Positions 10,001-20,579 of a stretch of 64,000 nt of DNA are shown here, in pieces. The stretch lies in NCBI RefSeq assembly GCF_963678975.1, contig NC_089281.1, positions 8,643,277 through 8,707,276 on the forward strand. The letters run 5' to 3'. Source of the stretch: Dysidea avara. Lineage: Eukaryota > Porifera > Demospongiae > Dictyoceratida > Dysideidae. Both the position numbers and the translations under genes were made by a program. The notes beneath the pieces are model-generated. The model was not told where the DNA came from. It saw nothing but the letters and a program-made list of their open reading frames with translations, and did not search any database. Positions within the stretch are counted from its first letter, which is position 1. Each line of letters opens with the position of its first letter.

Positions 10001-13000
10001 TTATAAACCATATACCTGATTTATAAATCATTGACATACTTTATAAACTATAACATTGATTTATATAAATTATACATGTGATTTGTAAACTATAACACTT
10101 ATTTGTAAAGTATAAACACTGATTTATAAATTATAATATTAATTTATATATCAATGTACTACTTTATAATTCATGTGTATAGTTTATAAATCATACACAT
10201 GATTTATAAATCAATGTACCACTCTGCGTGGGCAGTTCAAAGGCACCGCCAGTGCTATAATTTGTATATTGCACTGCTGCAGACCGCAGCGAGTGCATTA
10301 TAACTTATAACGCACTGGTTGTGGTTTTGTAGACCACAACGAGTGCATTATAAGTTATAATGCACCGACCGCAGTGCAATATACAGATATTGCACTGGCT
10401 GCGGTTTTGTGCAGCATAGCACAAGTGCCGGTGGCGAAAACCACTATGACACCTCACCTAATAGGTGGAAAGACACTTCACAGATCACTCGAATTCTTTT
10501 ATAGCCTGACATGTAAAGGTCGATTGTGGGCCATAACGTCACCAATACATATAATGTTTACAAGCAGCCAATGGCGATCGAAAAAGCCAACGCGGGTGGC
10601 CACAACTCTAGTCTACATATATATAATCGTACTTATACACCTTACTAGTCTGGTGCCATCTTAGCCCAGATTAAACTGTAGTCCACTTCGACAATGACTC
10701 AATAAAACAAATATATTCTAAATAATACTAACCTTTACGTTCGATTGTGGGAACCAGTTTTGTCATGCCACCAGATTCGAGTTTAGCCAGTGTCAATAGT
10801 AAGAATTAGACTAGTATCGTTTAGTAGTTAGGTTTAGTTTACTGAAACCGTCTATTTAGCTGCTTTTTTTCGCTCGAGAGAATCACTATGGTGATTAGTC
10901 TGGTGCTTAGTCTATATGGTACACTGGCATGCTGAGCACTACATGATGAGAGTCGAACAGCGAATGCAGGTTAGTGATATAACCCATAGCGTACTAGCTT
11001 TCAATATCTCAGGTGGCTGCAGTACTACAGGGGGAACGTCATCGCAACGTCTGGCTTGGTTACCCACAATCGATGTTAGAAACCTGGCCTTTATAAGTGT
11101 TACAGCTGTCTTGTGGGACTCTCCCCACCTATTAGGTGAGTGGTACATAACAGTTATACAACGTGCACTCGTGCTCTGCCTGTATAAACGCACTTGCCTT
11201 TGGGCCTAACGGCCCTCAGGCTCGTGCGTTTATATCAGGCAGAGCACTCGTGGCCGTTGTATAACTATACAATAACATACTTTATGAACCATACATGCAT
11301 AATTTATAAATCATCATTATGATTTATAAATTGCACATGTCAGATTAATAAATCATAAGTATATTTTACAAATCATCATCACGAGTGACTTAGTTTGGTT
11401 ATTGTTGTATTTTATAAATCATTGTCGTACTTTATAAATTTAACACATACTTTACAAATCACATGTACAATTTACTTTTGTAAACTAATACTATGATATA
11501 TAAATCAATAGTGTAATTTAGTAGCCATATGTTGTTGTTTAGTATCGATAGTTACTTATATGTGTATCAAATGTAAAGCATTTGTGGTATATGATCCAGC
11601 ACAGGATTCAGCACACTTAGTACAGGCTTTGGCAGCTGTTGTGAGCACTTGCACTAATGAAAGCAACCCAGCAAAGTGGAGTATATCACCATTACCAATG
11701 CCCCTGCCAGTGGTTCCACCAACTATGCCACTGTTGTCACCAATTATGCTACTGTTGTCACTGGCTGGCTTGAGCCCAAATCCTACACCGTGTAAGAGTA
11801 GCCAGCAAGAGTGGCATAATTAGTGGAATTACTGGCAGGGGAGTTACCCACGACAATGACAGGAGCATTGGTAATGGTGATACTCCACTTTGCCGGGTTG
11901 CTCTCATTAGTGCAAGCACTCACAACAGCTGCCAAAGCTTGTACTAAGTTTGCTGAATCCTGTGCTGGATCACATGCCACAAATGCTTTCCATTTGATGC
12001 ACATCTAAGCAATATTGATATGAATTCTAACTATCGATACTAAACAACAACATATGGCTACTAAATTACTAAATTACACTATTGATTTATATATCATAGT
12101 ATTAGTTTATAAAAGTAAATTGTACATGTGATTTGTAAAGTATGTGTTAAATTTATAAAGTACGACAATGATTTATAAAATACAATAATAACCAAACTAA
12201 GTCACTCGTGATGATGATTTGTAAAATATACTTATGATTTATTAATCTACCATGCGCAATTTATAAATCATAATGATGATTTATAAATTATGCATGTATG
12301 GTTCATAAAGTATGTTATTGATTTATAAATCATGTGTATGATTTATAAACTATACACATGATTTATAAAGTAATACATTGATATATAAATTAATATTATA
12401 ATTTATAAATCAGTGTTTATACTTTACAAATAAGTATTATAGTTTACAAATCACATGTATAATTTATATAAATCAATGTTATAGTTTATAAAGTATGTCA
12501 ATGGTTTATAAATCAGGTATATGGTTTATAAATCATGCATATGATTTATAAAGTATATGTTCATGATTTATAAAGTAGTGCATTGATTTATAAAGTATGG
12601 TTATAGTTTATAAATAAGGCATTTTTGTACAATTTTGATACAAACGGCACCCCATATAAATTGGTCACAGAAAGACATTGCATTATTCAAAGGAATGATT
12701 TGAGTATCAGTTTACGGAAAAGCAAAAATCATATATAGTCATGCACACTTGACAGTATATAAAGAGATGTACAGTCTGAACAAAATTAAATGTATAGCTA
12801 TACTGCAAATTTGCATTGTATATTTCCACAGTAGGAATGTGATGATCTAAAATACTGATTCAATACTTTGTTATGCCAAATATAACATGACTGAGAATTT
12901 TGTGTATGTTCTATTAGAGTAATTAGAAGGTTTAAATGCATGGAATAATTTATTTACTTATCTGAACATGATTACATACAGTACATACCATTTGTTATCA

Positions 13001-16000
13001 TCATTCCCATAGTCTTCATTGATCACACCACCAGCTGTGTACAGAGATAACAAACACACTAACAGTATAGTCATTATCCTAATGATATTTACTACAGCCA
13101 TCAGCTACATGCTAAGGTCTATTACAACCTGTACTTGTGTGAAAGGCTCTTTAATGCATTACAGAATGAGGTTATTAGGCCACTTTACTGTTAATTTGCT
13201 CCACCTTCATTGCTATGTCTCACCACCTAAATTTGGTCATTGTTATTAGTTTTCACCAGTATTTCATCATCTCAATGTTTAATGATTGTAAGGAGTTATA
13301 AATGAACTTGCTTACATAGCTAGGCAAAGAGAAAGGGAAAGCTAGTTGGGCTGAAGACCAGGTAAAAAGGACTTTAATTAAGGCCCTTTCGCTTCTAAGA
13401 TAATGATATCAAAACACTCTAATAGAGCATTCAGCTAACTCTAATAAAACTGTCAGGTGCATGTAAGATTGTAATGAATAATGAGCCGCCCTCCCACATT
13501 GGTTTAGACTAAGGTTCTGATCTGAAACAAAAAATTACCAAAATAAGTGGTAACAAGCCGAGAAGCTACATGGAGAATAAACCATGGCTGTCGATTCCAG
13601 ATCTGGTCAATTCACCATTTGTGACATATTAAGACACTACAAAGTATATAGTTGTTAGCAAATTAAACTCAAAATTAAACATCATTTCAAGTCCACAAAT
13701 AAATTAATATTCTTGACCAGGAAGTACAAATGGGTAAAGCTCTTCTTTACTAAAAAATAAAATAGCTACTTGTGGCTGAGGTATTTGGATTCATACATCA
13801 TCCCAACACTATGTTATTCTCAACCTTGTTCATTCACTCGAGACATTTTATAGTACCTTCTTCGTATCAAAGGTGGGTAACTAGAGCAGAGAAAACACCT
13901 AGAAGGGGCAGTGCTTTTTCCTGTACCTATTGGCCAAAGCAAGTTGATAGGACGGCCTATAGGGGTTATGTAGAAATATTCTAATAGAGCATTCAACTAC
14001 TCAAATAGAAAACCCAGTTGAAACATACTTTTGCTCTGTTAATTCACACATGCATCGACACATAAAAAGTGCATGTATCTACTTCAAATGGCTTCATCTA
14101 GTTAAACCACCACTTATGGTCAACCCCCTAAACTAACAGTTACTGTACACAAAGAAATTTGAAGAATTCACACTTCATCGGATTTGATGAATTAAATCAA
14201 GAAATTGTAGATAAAACATGTACTTTTAAAGGTGCTAGCTTATGGCCATTTGACGAATTTAAATTAGACGAATTAAACTGATTCGTCAAAATTTTCTTAC
14301 GTAAAAATTTCCTTGTGTTTGGTAGCTACTTCAACTTGTAAAATAGTTGACAAAAAAGTGGTGCTCACCAAACTCTCACAGATTTATACGCTTCTATTAC
14401 TTTATTAAGGTACACATCAACTGAAATTTGAGAAAACTCAGGTGAATGGAAACACTGACTAGGGCTACTTACAGGAGAAGTGGCGAAGGAAAATATGAGA
14501 CCAAGTTTGTGGAAACCAGCAGCTAACTGCTACTTGACAACGTCTATGCCAGTCATCTAAAGGCAAGCGCATTGACAGGACTTCAAAACTACAAGCACTG
14601 AAAGTGGACCCAGCAGCATGGAGAAGGTTACCAGTAGTAACGCAGTACTACAATAGCCTGGCTTGTGTTATGAAATGTGTTTTGAGTTTTTGTCAACAAG
14701 GCGGGCACCTTTAGCAAATCTGGTCACAATTACACCCCACACTGTATAACATGATTAATCCAAGATCATGATACCTTATCAGTAATCTTACCATTATACA
14801 TGTCATCATCACCACCATCATCTGTTGTGGAGTTCATCCCATCATTCCCATGGTTATTGGCTGTACACATTTCACTATAGTAATACTCTTCAATTCCCAC
14901 TTCTTCCAGTTTCTCTGAAATAGGTAACTCTATTATTGCTGGCAGCCTACAGACATCTCTCAAATTCATTCTGTAGTCAGTTTTAGGGCATGGGTTTGGG
15001 TTAGTTGCAGCAATGGCTGAATGCCAAGAATGAAGCTCTTCTTCATCTTTATGATAGAGAAATAAACAGCAGTAGTTAACACTTATCTCTCATCTTACCG
15101 TTACGATTATCATCATCATCATCACCTCCGTCATTGGTTGTGGAGTTTATCACATGATTATTGGCTGTACAGACTTCACTGCAGTATTCGTCAATTCCCA
15201 CTTCCTCCAGTTTCTCTGTGACAGGTATCTCTATTATTGTTGGTAGTCTAGAGACATTCTTTAAATTCAATCTGTACTCAGTTTTAGGAAATGGGTTTGT
15301 CAAAGGTTTAGTTGCAGTAATGGCCAAATACCAAAATCGAAGTTCTTGTTCATCTTTATAAAAGAGGAAGTGAACATTAATAGCTAACAACTCAAATATG
15401 ACATAATCTCACCTTTATCACTAGTACCAGTAATAGTATCATCATCAATGATATCATCTGATACTACTTTGTTAACAACAGATGTATCTTCATGATCAGT
15501 ACAGGAAGTGACATGGACTTTGTGAAGGATTATTATAATACCTGTTGTGTACAACAGATTATGTTATTTTGAATATTACTGCATATGAAGCTTACCCCAA
15601 ATCAAGATGCTGATGGCAAGCCAAAAAACGACAGTCAGTAGACAATAATAGTCCAGTAGTTGTTGACCTGTATACATGAAAATCAAGAGTATGATGTGTA
15701 TAGTACAGTGGGACCTCCATTATCTGAACACCTGTGTGTCAGTTCAATCACAAAAGTGTTCAGGCAAGTGAATTAGTTAGAATAAATGAAGCCCATTCAT
15801 TTATATACAGAGCTGTGTTCAACTACTCTAATAGAACATGCAGTCATCGCGTTCAGATAATCGAGGGTTCAAAGTCTGGACAATCGAGGTCCCGCTGTAT
15901 TATATCTAGACCAAAATATCCTAACTGTGATAAAAGTGCAGATTTTAAAAGGTGGTACTGTATAAATCGATGGTAGCTAGCTGCCGGCTTAGCTATAGTT

Positions 16001-16081
16001 TCTATCAATTTACGATTTATAAGACATAAACATTGGTGTGCCAGTCAAAATTATGCACATCATCAACAAACCTCCTTCCAT
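7052..16081 (-). CDS. Single-pass membrane protein with duplicated modules and coiled coil, family unknown
   Basis: Ten coding exons in transcript order: 16081-16072, 15667-15596, 15541-15413, 15353-15099, 15046-14792, 13034-12989, 9586-9520, 8095-7942, 7889-7692, 7644-7052. All have GT/AG borders and consistent phases, giving 592 residues; the stop is TAG. The start ATG (16081-16079) leads to MEGGQQLLDYYCLL. A strong membrane segment spans about residues 10-33 (VVFWLAISILIWGIIIIL), followed by an acidic Asp-rich stretch. Residues 71-155 and 156-240 are a tandem copy of one 85-residue module (shared KTEYR/KTDYR, EKLEEVGI, CTANNH). Residues about 330-580 are charged coiled coil; exons 9 and 10 both open with FKETV-KH, a second duplication. 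With no cleavable signal it is probably anchored by the N-terminal segment. I do not recognise the family. The gene structure is well supported, the function is not. Confidence 0.75.
8180..8290. repeat. Fragment of a dispersed GCACTGATAT element
   Basis: The sequence around GTGCACTGATATGGAAATTTTCC and the following 'ACCAATATATTGG' recurs in related, inverted form at about 33557-33662. This suggests an old short DNA element in the intron between exons 7 and 8 of the minus-strand gene. Boundaries are not resolved. Confidence 0.35.
8368..8470. repeat. Short tandem array of a ~30-bp unit
   Basis: Three to four imperfect copies of a unit containing ACAGTTATGCA, CTTAATTGGG and CAAATACAG lie in tandem inside the intron between exons 7 and 8 of the minus-strand gene. 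Confidence 0.5.
8791..8941. repeat. Hairpin MITE, TAAAGCACCGCC ends
   Basis: Inverted ends TAAAGCACCGC and GCGGTGCTTTA enclose an imperfect hairpin whose centre reads CACTCGGCTTCGCCTCGTG. It lies in the intron between exons 7 and 8 of the minus-strand gene. The centre resembles the hairpins at 11152-11266 and 49348-49455. Confidence 0.6.
9075..9175 (-). mobile_element. tRNA-derived SINE-like fragment
   Basis: On the minus strand, an A-box-like TAGAGCACAATGGTTAAAGC is followed about 45 nt later by a B-box-like GGTTCAATTCC. This is the layout of a tRNA-related Pol III promoter. The flanking bases do not pair as an acceptor stem, so a real tRNA gene is unlikely. Confidence 0.5.
10216..11269. 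mobile_element. Insertion nested in the left arm of the foldback
   Basis: Comparison with the intact right arm shows that these 1054 bp interrupt the left arm. A CAAT repeat (10212-10215 and 11270-11273) borders the insert. Inside it are a unit with inverted ends around CTCACCTAATAGGTGG (about 10450-11142), a hairpin-rich stretch at 10240-10440 with repeated TTGCACTG and GCATTATAA blocks, and the hairpin at 11152-11266. It appears to be several elements stacked together. No protein was recognised. Confidence 0.6.
11152..11266. repeat. Hairpin MITE, AGTTATACAAC ends
   Basis: Inverted ends AGTTATACAAC and GTTGTATAACT surround matching blocks GCACTCGTGCTCTGCCTG and CAGGCAGAGCACTCGTG. A second copy of the same family lies at 49348-49455, about 38 kb away. 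Confidence 0.7.
13035..14791. other. Intron sequence of the minus-strand gene, no feature resolved
   Basis: Intron between exons 5 and 6. It contains copies of the TACTCTAATAGA motif at about 13412-13450 and 13978-14010. Nothing else could be assigned. Confidence 0.4.
15706..15897. mobile_element. pogo/Tigger-like MITE with TA duplication
   Basis: The ends read CAGTGGGACCTCCATTATC and its diverged inverted copy (GACAATCGAGGTCCCGCTG), flanked by TA on both sides. This end sequence and target are typical of pogo/Tigger elements of the Tc1/mariner superfamily. It lies in intron 1 of the minus-strand gene and has one TACTCTAATAGAACA motif near its middle (about 15815). Confidence 0.7.
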
Positions 16082-16319
16082 TAATTCCCAGTCGAGCTCA
16101 CAGTAGCTGAGTAACTCCTATGAACAAACAACATCACGTATGTACAAATTATCTTCTCAAATTGACTTACGTAGTTCACCACAAGAGTTAAGTTTAGCAG
16201 CTATAACAGCATTCTTTATTAGTGAAATCACAATTAGTCGCTCTAATCACGCTCACAACTAAACGTGACTGGATATAAGTTTTACAAGCTATACAACCAC
16301 AAAGATAATAAAACGTTCT

Positions 16320-16400
16320 TACAGAACACGCGCCATTCGAGTCTTTGGAAACGCTTTGTGACACGTGATGCGTTACTATGGTAATGACGTGTAAAACGTG
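16320..16400 (-). promoter_or_regulatory. Possible promoter of the minus-strand gene, with X-box-like and CRE-like sites
   Basis: CpG-bearing stretch 240-320 bp upstream of the start codon. GTTACTATGGTAAT (16372-16385) is a near-palindrome close to the RFX X-box. It overlaps TGACGT (16385-16390), the core of a CRE, and CACGTG-like sites are nearby. No TATA box is assigned. Placement rests only on position and motifs. Confidence 0.25.
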
Positions 16401-16678
16401 TACGGACGCAAATCCAAGTGCGAGTTTAGGAAATTCGCAAACGAACTTTCTATGAAAGTACTCCTGGAAGAATTGTACAATTCGGCGGTAAGCCTTGTAA
16501 TTGCTATTCCATGTACTGTCAGGTATTGTGTGAAGCCTTACAAAATTTTAAATCAGCTGTTCCTCCAGATAGTGTCTTGAGTGAAGGAGCTACTCGGTGT
16601 CCTAAGTTTTAACACAATCAAATGGTAGAGAGTTCCAGTCATTTAGATAATAGAACACTCCTTGCTGTTGCATAAAGC

Positions 16679-16966
16679 CGAGGGGTAGGTAACGACCTGA
16701 AATTTCGTAGATCATCTCTGTAAAGATGAAATATTGCCTGAAATTTGTGCAGTATGAAAGATGAAATTTGACGATCAAAAAGATGTAACAAAAATTTACG
16801 GAATCTAAAATTTACGGATTTACTAATTTTAAAATTACTAATTTTTACGGAGAAATTAGAACTAAAATTTGTCTTGAAAGATGAAATATGTGCAGTCATA
16901 TTTCTGAAATATGGGCAGTCATCTTTGAAATTTCGTAGACGATTTTGGCTCGTTACCTACCCCTCG
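16679..16966. mobile_element. hAT-like MITE with 8-bp target duplication
   Basis: The 288-bp element has perfect 17-bp inverted ends CGAGGGGTAGGTAACGA. It is flanked by the exact 8-bp repeat CATAAAGC (16671-16678 and 16967-16974). The interior repeats short blocks such as GAAATTTCGTAGA and GATGAAAT. The 8-bp duplication suggests the hAT superfamily. No coding capacity. Confidence 0.8.
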
Positions 16967-17118
16967 CATAAAGCAGAGAAATAATAGTGTACGTATGTTT
17001 GTTACCTAAGGTATGCTAACTAGACCTCATAATAATTTTACTAGCAGATATCTTGTCCAATTAAAGGGCCAGGAGCATGTTCAGTCAACATGAGCAATCT
17101 TAGTGGTGTGTCTACTAT

Positions 17119-17159
17119 CAAGAGTGAATAATGGAGAGGTTCTCCATTATTCACTCTTG
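17119..17159. repeat. Perfect 19-bp-arm palindrome
   Basis: CAAGAGTGAATAATGGAGA and its exact inverted copy are separated by GGT. The feature is isolated in intergenic DNA, with no T-tract or gene end to suggest a terminator. Confidence 0.6.
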
Positions 17160-17217
17160 CTACTGTATAGGATATGAACAGCAATTATTCTGTATAGGAT
17201 CTCAGTTGGAGTGATTT

Positions 17218-17682
17218 GGCCACTAGTCTTGTGTGGCCAGACCACTATTTTTCTCTATGTCATTGGGTAGGCAGAAAAAAGAAGTCTGATCTGGTTTGAA
17301 TCCAATATCGTGACGTGGTTACATCACAAGTATGCAGTATTTATGGCCCCATGTGCTTAAACTCTACTGTAATAAAACTACCTTAGTACAACAATAACCA
17401 AAGACTCCGCTTACCTATGAATCAATAAAAGAACTTATAACTGATTCAGTCATCGGTAGATGCTGAAGCAGCCTTAGACATTGATTGATTTGCAAATGTG
17501 TGCCTGTGATTGAAAGACGTGAGCTACTACTATTTGAAAACGCATCACGTTTCTTTGGTTAACACTATCCAATTCAATTATCCATGTAGTGTCAAGACAA
17601 GTGTGGGATTCAAACCGGACCAGACCCTTTACCCAATGACAAAGAGAAAAAAGTGGTCTGGCCACGAGAGACTAATTTGGCC
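17218..17682. mobile_element. Element with ~50-100-bp inverted ends (GTGGCCAGACCAC)
   Basis: The left end GGCCAC...TAGTCTTGTGTGGCCAGACC and the right end are inverted copies over at least 50 bp, sharing TGGCCAGACCACT and TCATTGGGTA, with GGTTTGAATCC further in. A shorter relative with the same ends is at 35515-35622. No target duplication was resolved and no protein was seen. Confidence 0.6.
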
Positions 17683-17846
17683 GCAATTGTAATAATCTAG
17701 GCCAACAATTTCAACTCTCCTCTAGTAGTGGTGTATGTACGTAGCACTTCATCTCTATGCAAGACCTATATAGTGTCTTTTGTCTTATGACTGTTTTTTA
17801 TTCATGTTGGATGGGATCTTCCACGGTTTGAGTGTGAGAGGTGTGC

Positions 17847-17899
17847 ATGTGTGTGTGTCTGTCTGTGTGTGTGTGTGTGTGTCTGTGTGTGTGTGTGTG
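17847..17899. repeat. GT-rich microsatellite
   Basis: Imperfect GT/TCTG repeat in intergenic DNA. Confidence 0.8.
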
Positions 17900-18169
17900 C
17901 ACGTGTGCAGATTAGGATAAGGGCCAGTGCTCCTTCCTCACCCTTTCAGGAGTGTTGCTCATCATACATAGCTAACGACATAATTCTTGCATGCAGCTAG
18001 GCTAACCATTGTAGTGTGGACCTTTAGTGATTTGAAAGTGTGTGGACCTTTTGTGATTTGAAAGTTCTAAGGGTATTAGCTAAGGGCTAAGGAGATTTTA
18101 AACAAAAACCCAAACACATGAGACAAGATTGATTAGGATAAGAACAGTCACAAACATGCATGAAATAAA

Positions 18170-18262
18170 ATTGTCCGGGATTCAAACCAGGGACCTCCAT
18201 ATATATATATATATATATGTTCAAATCCTTTACTACTCTCTCACTGCTATAGCTGCTTATCT
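18170..18262 (-). mobile_element. tRNA-derived SINE-like fragment with internal AT repeat
   Basis: On the minus strand, a B-box-like GGTTTGAATCC lies downstream of an A-box-like TAGCAGTGAGAGAGTAG, with an (AT)n run expanded between them. The sequence GGAGGTCCCTGGTT also occurs in the foldback at 4373-4658, so the two probably share a SINE source. Confidence 0.45.
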
Positions 18263-18717
18263 CACCTAAATTTCTAGTGTACTGGTATCTATCAATGGAC
18301 ATTCTATGTACATTGTGTGATTGGTATTATAGCCTGCCTATTTTCTTGTAGTACTCTAATAGAGCACTCAGTTTTTCTGAGCACACATGATCAAGAAGAT
18401 ACTCTAATAGAGCAGTCAGCTATTGTTTAATTTGTTGTCATGCCTACTGGCTAAACCACTTATGCAAACTGGTTTCTTTTTTAATGTGTCAATAAACTAT
18501 CAAGGAATAAACCTTTAGTAATATAACAACATGAAAACCAGCCATACATGTATGCAACAAGCACCCATATGATGTGACATTCAACTATTAATAAATAATA
18601 TTTCACAAATGTTACTTGAAATGGTAGACCCTCAGAATTACAATTCTGTAAAGCATTATTATTATTATTAAATCTAGTTCTTCTGCTTACCTATAAAATA
18701 TAAAAAAGATACCTAAT

Positions 18718-19228
18718 AATCCAAAACTGCCAAGCTGTGGAAAAGTTTGTGGCCTTCCAAAAATAGGCTAGTATGAATGTGATATCAAAGGTGATAGCCA
18801 AGAAATGACTTGTTATATCAATTAATTTATAATGTCACAGAGTAAGTGACATTATACAGCCATTTCTTGGCTACTACCTTTGATATCACATCTTTGGAGG
18901 CCATACCCTTTTCTATAGACAATTCTAAAGGGGGGGGGGGCTGAAAAATAAGTTTTGAAAAATCTTGGGGAAAGTTGCAGTATAAATTGGCATTGTTATT
19001 TTTAGCATTTTTCATGTTTTTAGCATGAATTTTTTGGCTGTTTTCAAGCCTTTAATTTGCAAAAATTCTTTAGCTTCTGGGGGTTCACCTCCAGACCCCT
19101 TTGAAATTTTACTTTATATTACAGCCATACAACAATAGTAATGCTGTGCCCTACTTGCCCCCTCCCCCCCCCTGTAGTTAAGGTCTAGAATCGCCACTGC
19201 CCTTTTCACAGCTTGGTTGTTTTGGATT
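18718..19228. repeat. Diverged copy of the 4947-5221 foldback family, interrupted
   Basis: The ends AATCCAAAACTGCCAAGCTGTG and GCTTGGTTGTTTTGGATT are inverted, and the inner arms share AAGAAATG and TTTGATATCACA. The right arm is split by the 286-bp element at 18914-19199. Confidence 0.65.
18914..19199. mobile_element. Nested DNA element with 8-bp duplication CCCTTTTC
   Basis: An exact 8-bp repeat CCCTTTTC (18906-18913 and 19200-19207) flanks 286 bp. The right end reads TCTAGAATCGCCACTG; the left end matches it weakly (10 of 16). The G12 run and a GGGGGTTCACCTCCAGACCCC block tie it to the element family at 1856-2749. Confidence 0.65.
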
Positions 19229-20579
19229 AGATAGCCATGTAATGCATTATAGCTACCACAGAAGGTCTAGAGGTATGGGTAACTTTGTGCTTTAGCTAGA
19301 CCTATGCTTATGCCCAAGTAGCATTCATTTCAGTATTAAACTAGCTGTATACACTGATTGCCTTTATGATTTGCATGTATTGATACATTGTAAATCAGAG
19401 TCAAAATTGCTGCCAAGGAAACCATTTTTTCCTTTGAGAGCATTCTTTTCAAACCCCGCTAGAAGGCTCATGCTTTGCATTTTGCAGTGTGCTTTTGTAC
19501 GTTACAGTGGCATATGGGTTCTGTAGTTTTGATATAGAAACTGCCTTGAAATTTAGCTCAGTCGCAGTCTAGACTTTATTATTGCTTTATTGACTTTTTT
19601 TCATAGCAAACAACAATATGCTATTGTATTTCAGTAGCATACATGTAATTGCATTAACTAATACTTAACTTTATTAAACCTTTGGCAACATTCTACTGCC
19701 TCCCACTGCAATGAATACAATTGAATTACTTTAATAGAACAGTCTAGTACAAACTACTCTAATAAAGCAATCAAAGGTACAGGTTAGTCACAACTTTTGC
19801 CCTATAATTTATTTCACAGTTAAAGCATTGTATTATTAACAAAGAGCAGCCTAAAATTCAATCTCAGTGCTAAATTCTCACAATTTGTTTGCAAGCATAT
19901 CCTTGGATGCCTTATTATTATATATTTTTCAGGAAAAATCCTAGATCCACCACTATGCAGCAGATTGACTTCTGTACCAGTGTGCCCCCTTTTCTTTAGC
20001 AAAATTTTCCCAGTGTGTGTGTGTGTGGGGGGGGGGGGGGGCACACATACATACATACACGTATTACATTAGGAGTGTTCAAATTATGAGCCTTGACAAA
20101 CATTGAATACCTCATAGAGTGTACAAGTTACAAAACTTCTGCTACAATTAGGTGTAGTGTGTGTGCAAATATTCAGTATTAACTGTTAATTAGATCTTTA
20201 AAGTTTTGTAATGTTGTACAATTAGAGCCAAGGAAACGGGATTGGCAACACCCGTGTGCTCCCAAGTGTTAAGAATCTGTGTGGTGAAAATGTGTCTTCT
20301 GGTCTGGACAATCTCAAAGTATTTATAAAACATTATACAAGTACTAGTGTTGAGTGGGTTTTCTACCATCACATCAGTTTCTGATTTTTTGTCTTTTGTA
20401 ATGTAGAGGTTACACCAAGTATAAAATAGTAATGAAATGTAATATAAGAATGTGGTGAAGAACCTTCAGATGTGTTTAGTCTTTCAACAAAATTATTGGT
20501 TTTGATTGATTGTTTTTTTATTATCAAGAGTTATCATATGCCAGATTATATGGTTTACACAATATTCGTCTTGGCAGCA

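Larger units (their letters stand above)
9857..12655. mobile_element. Large foldback transposon filling an intron
   Basis: The ends are inverted copies starting ATGGGGTGCCG. Each arm is about 0.86-0.88 kb once the 1054-bp insertion in the left arm is set aside. The outer ~500 bp of each arm is built of short reiterated units of about 20-22 bp around TTTATAAATCA, as in foldback transposons. The inner arms (about 11560-11790 and 11800-12004) are coding-like and mirror each other (peptides such as DPAQDSAHLVQALAAVVS and DPAQDSANLVQALAAVVS on opposite strands). The element sits wholly in the 3.4-kb intron between exons 6 and 7 of the minus-strand membrane-protein gene. No transposase was found. 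Confidence 0.7.

Noticed and set aside
10374..11209. Open frames of 96-97 residues
   Set aside because: They lie within the nested insertion, overlap hairpins on both strands and show no family resemblance.
11560..12004. Facing open frames that look like two small genes
   Set aside because: They are mirror halves of the foldback element and lack splice context; treated as element core.
16398..16580. Open frame of 60 residues starting MYGRKSKCEF, divergent from the membrane-protein gene
   Set aside because: No homology recognised, no splice partners, and it runs toward a MITE; too short to support.
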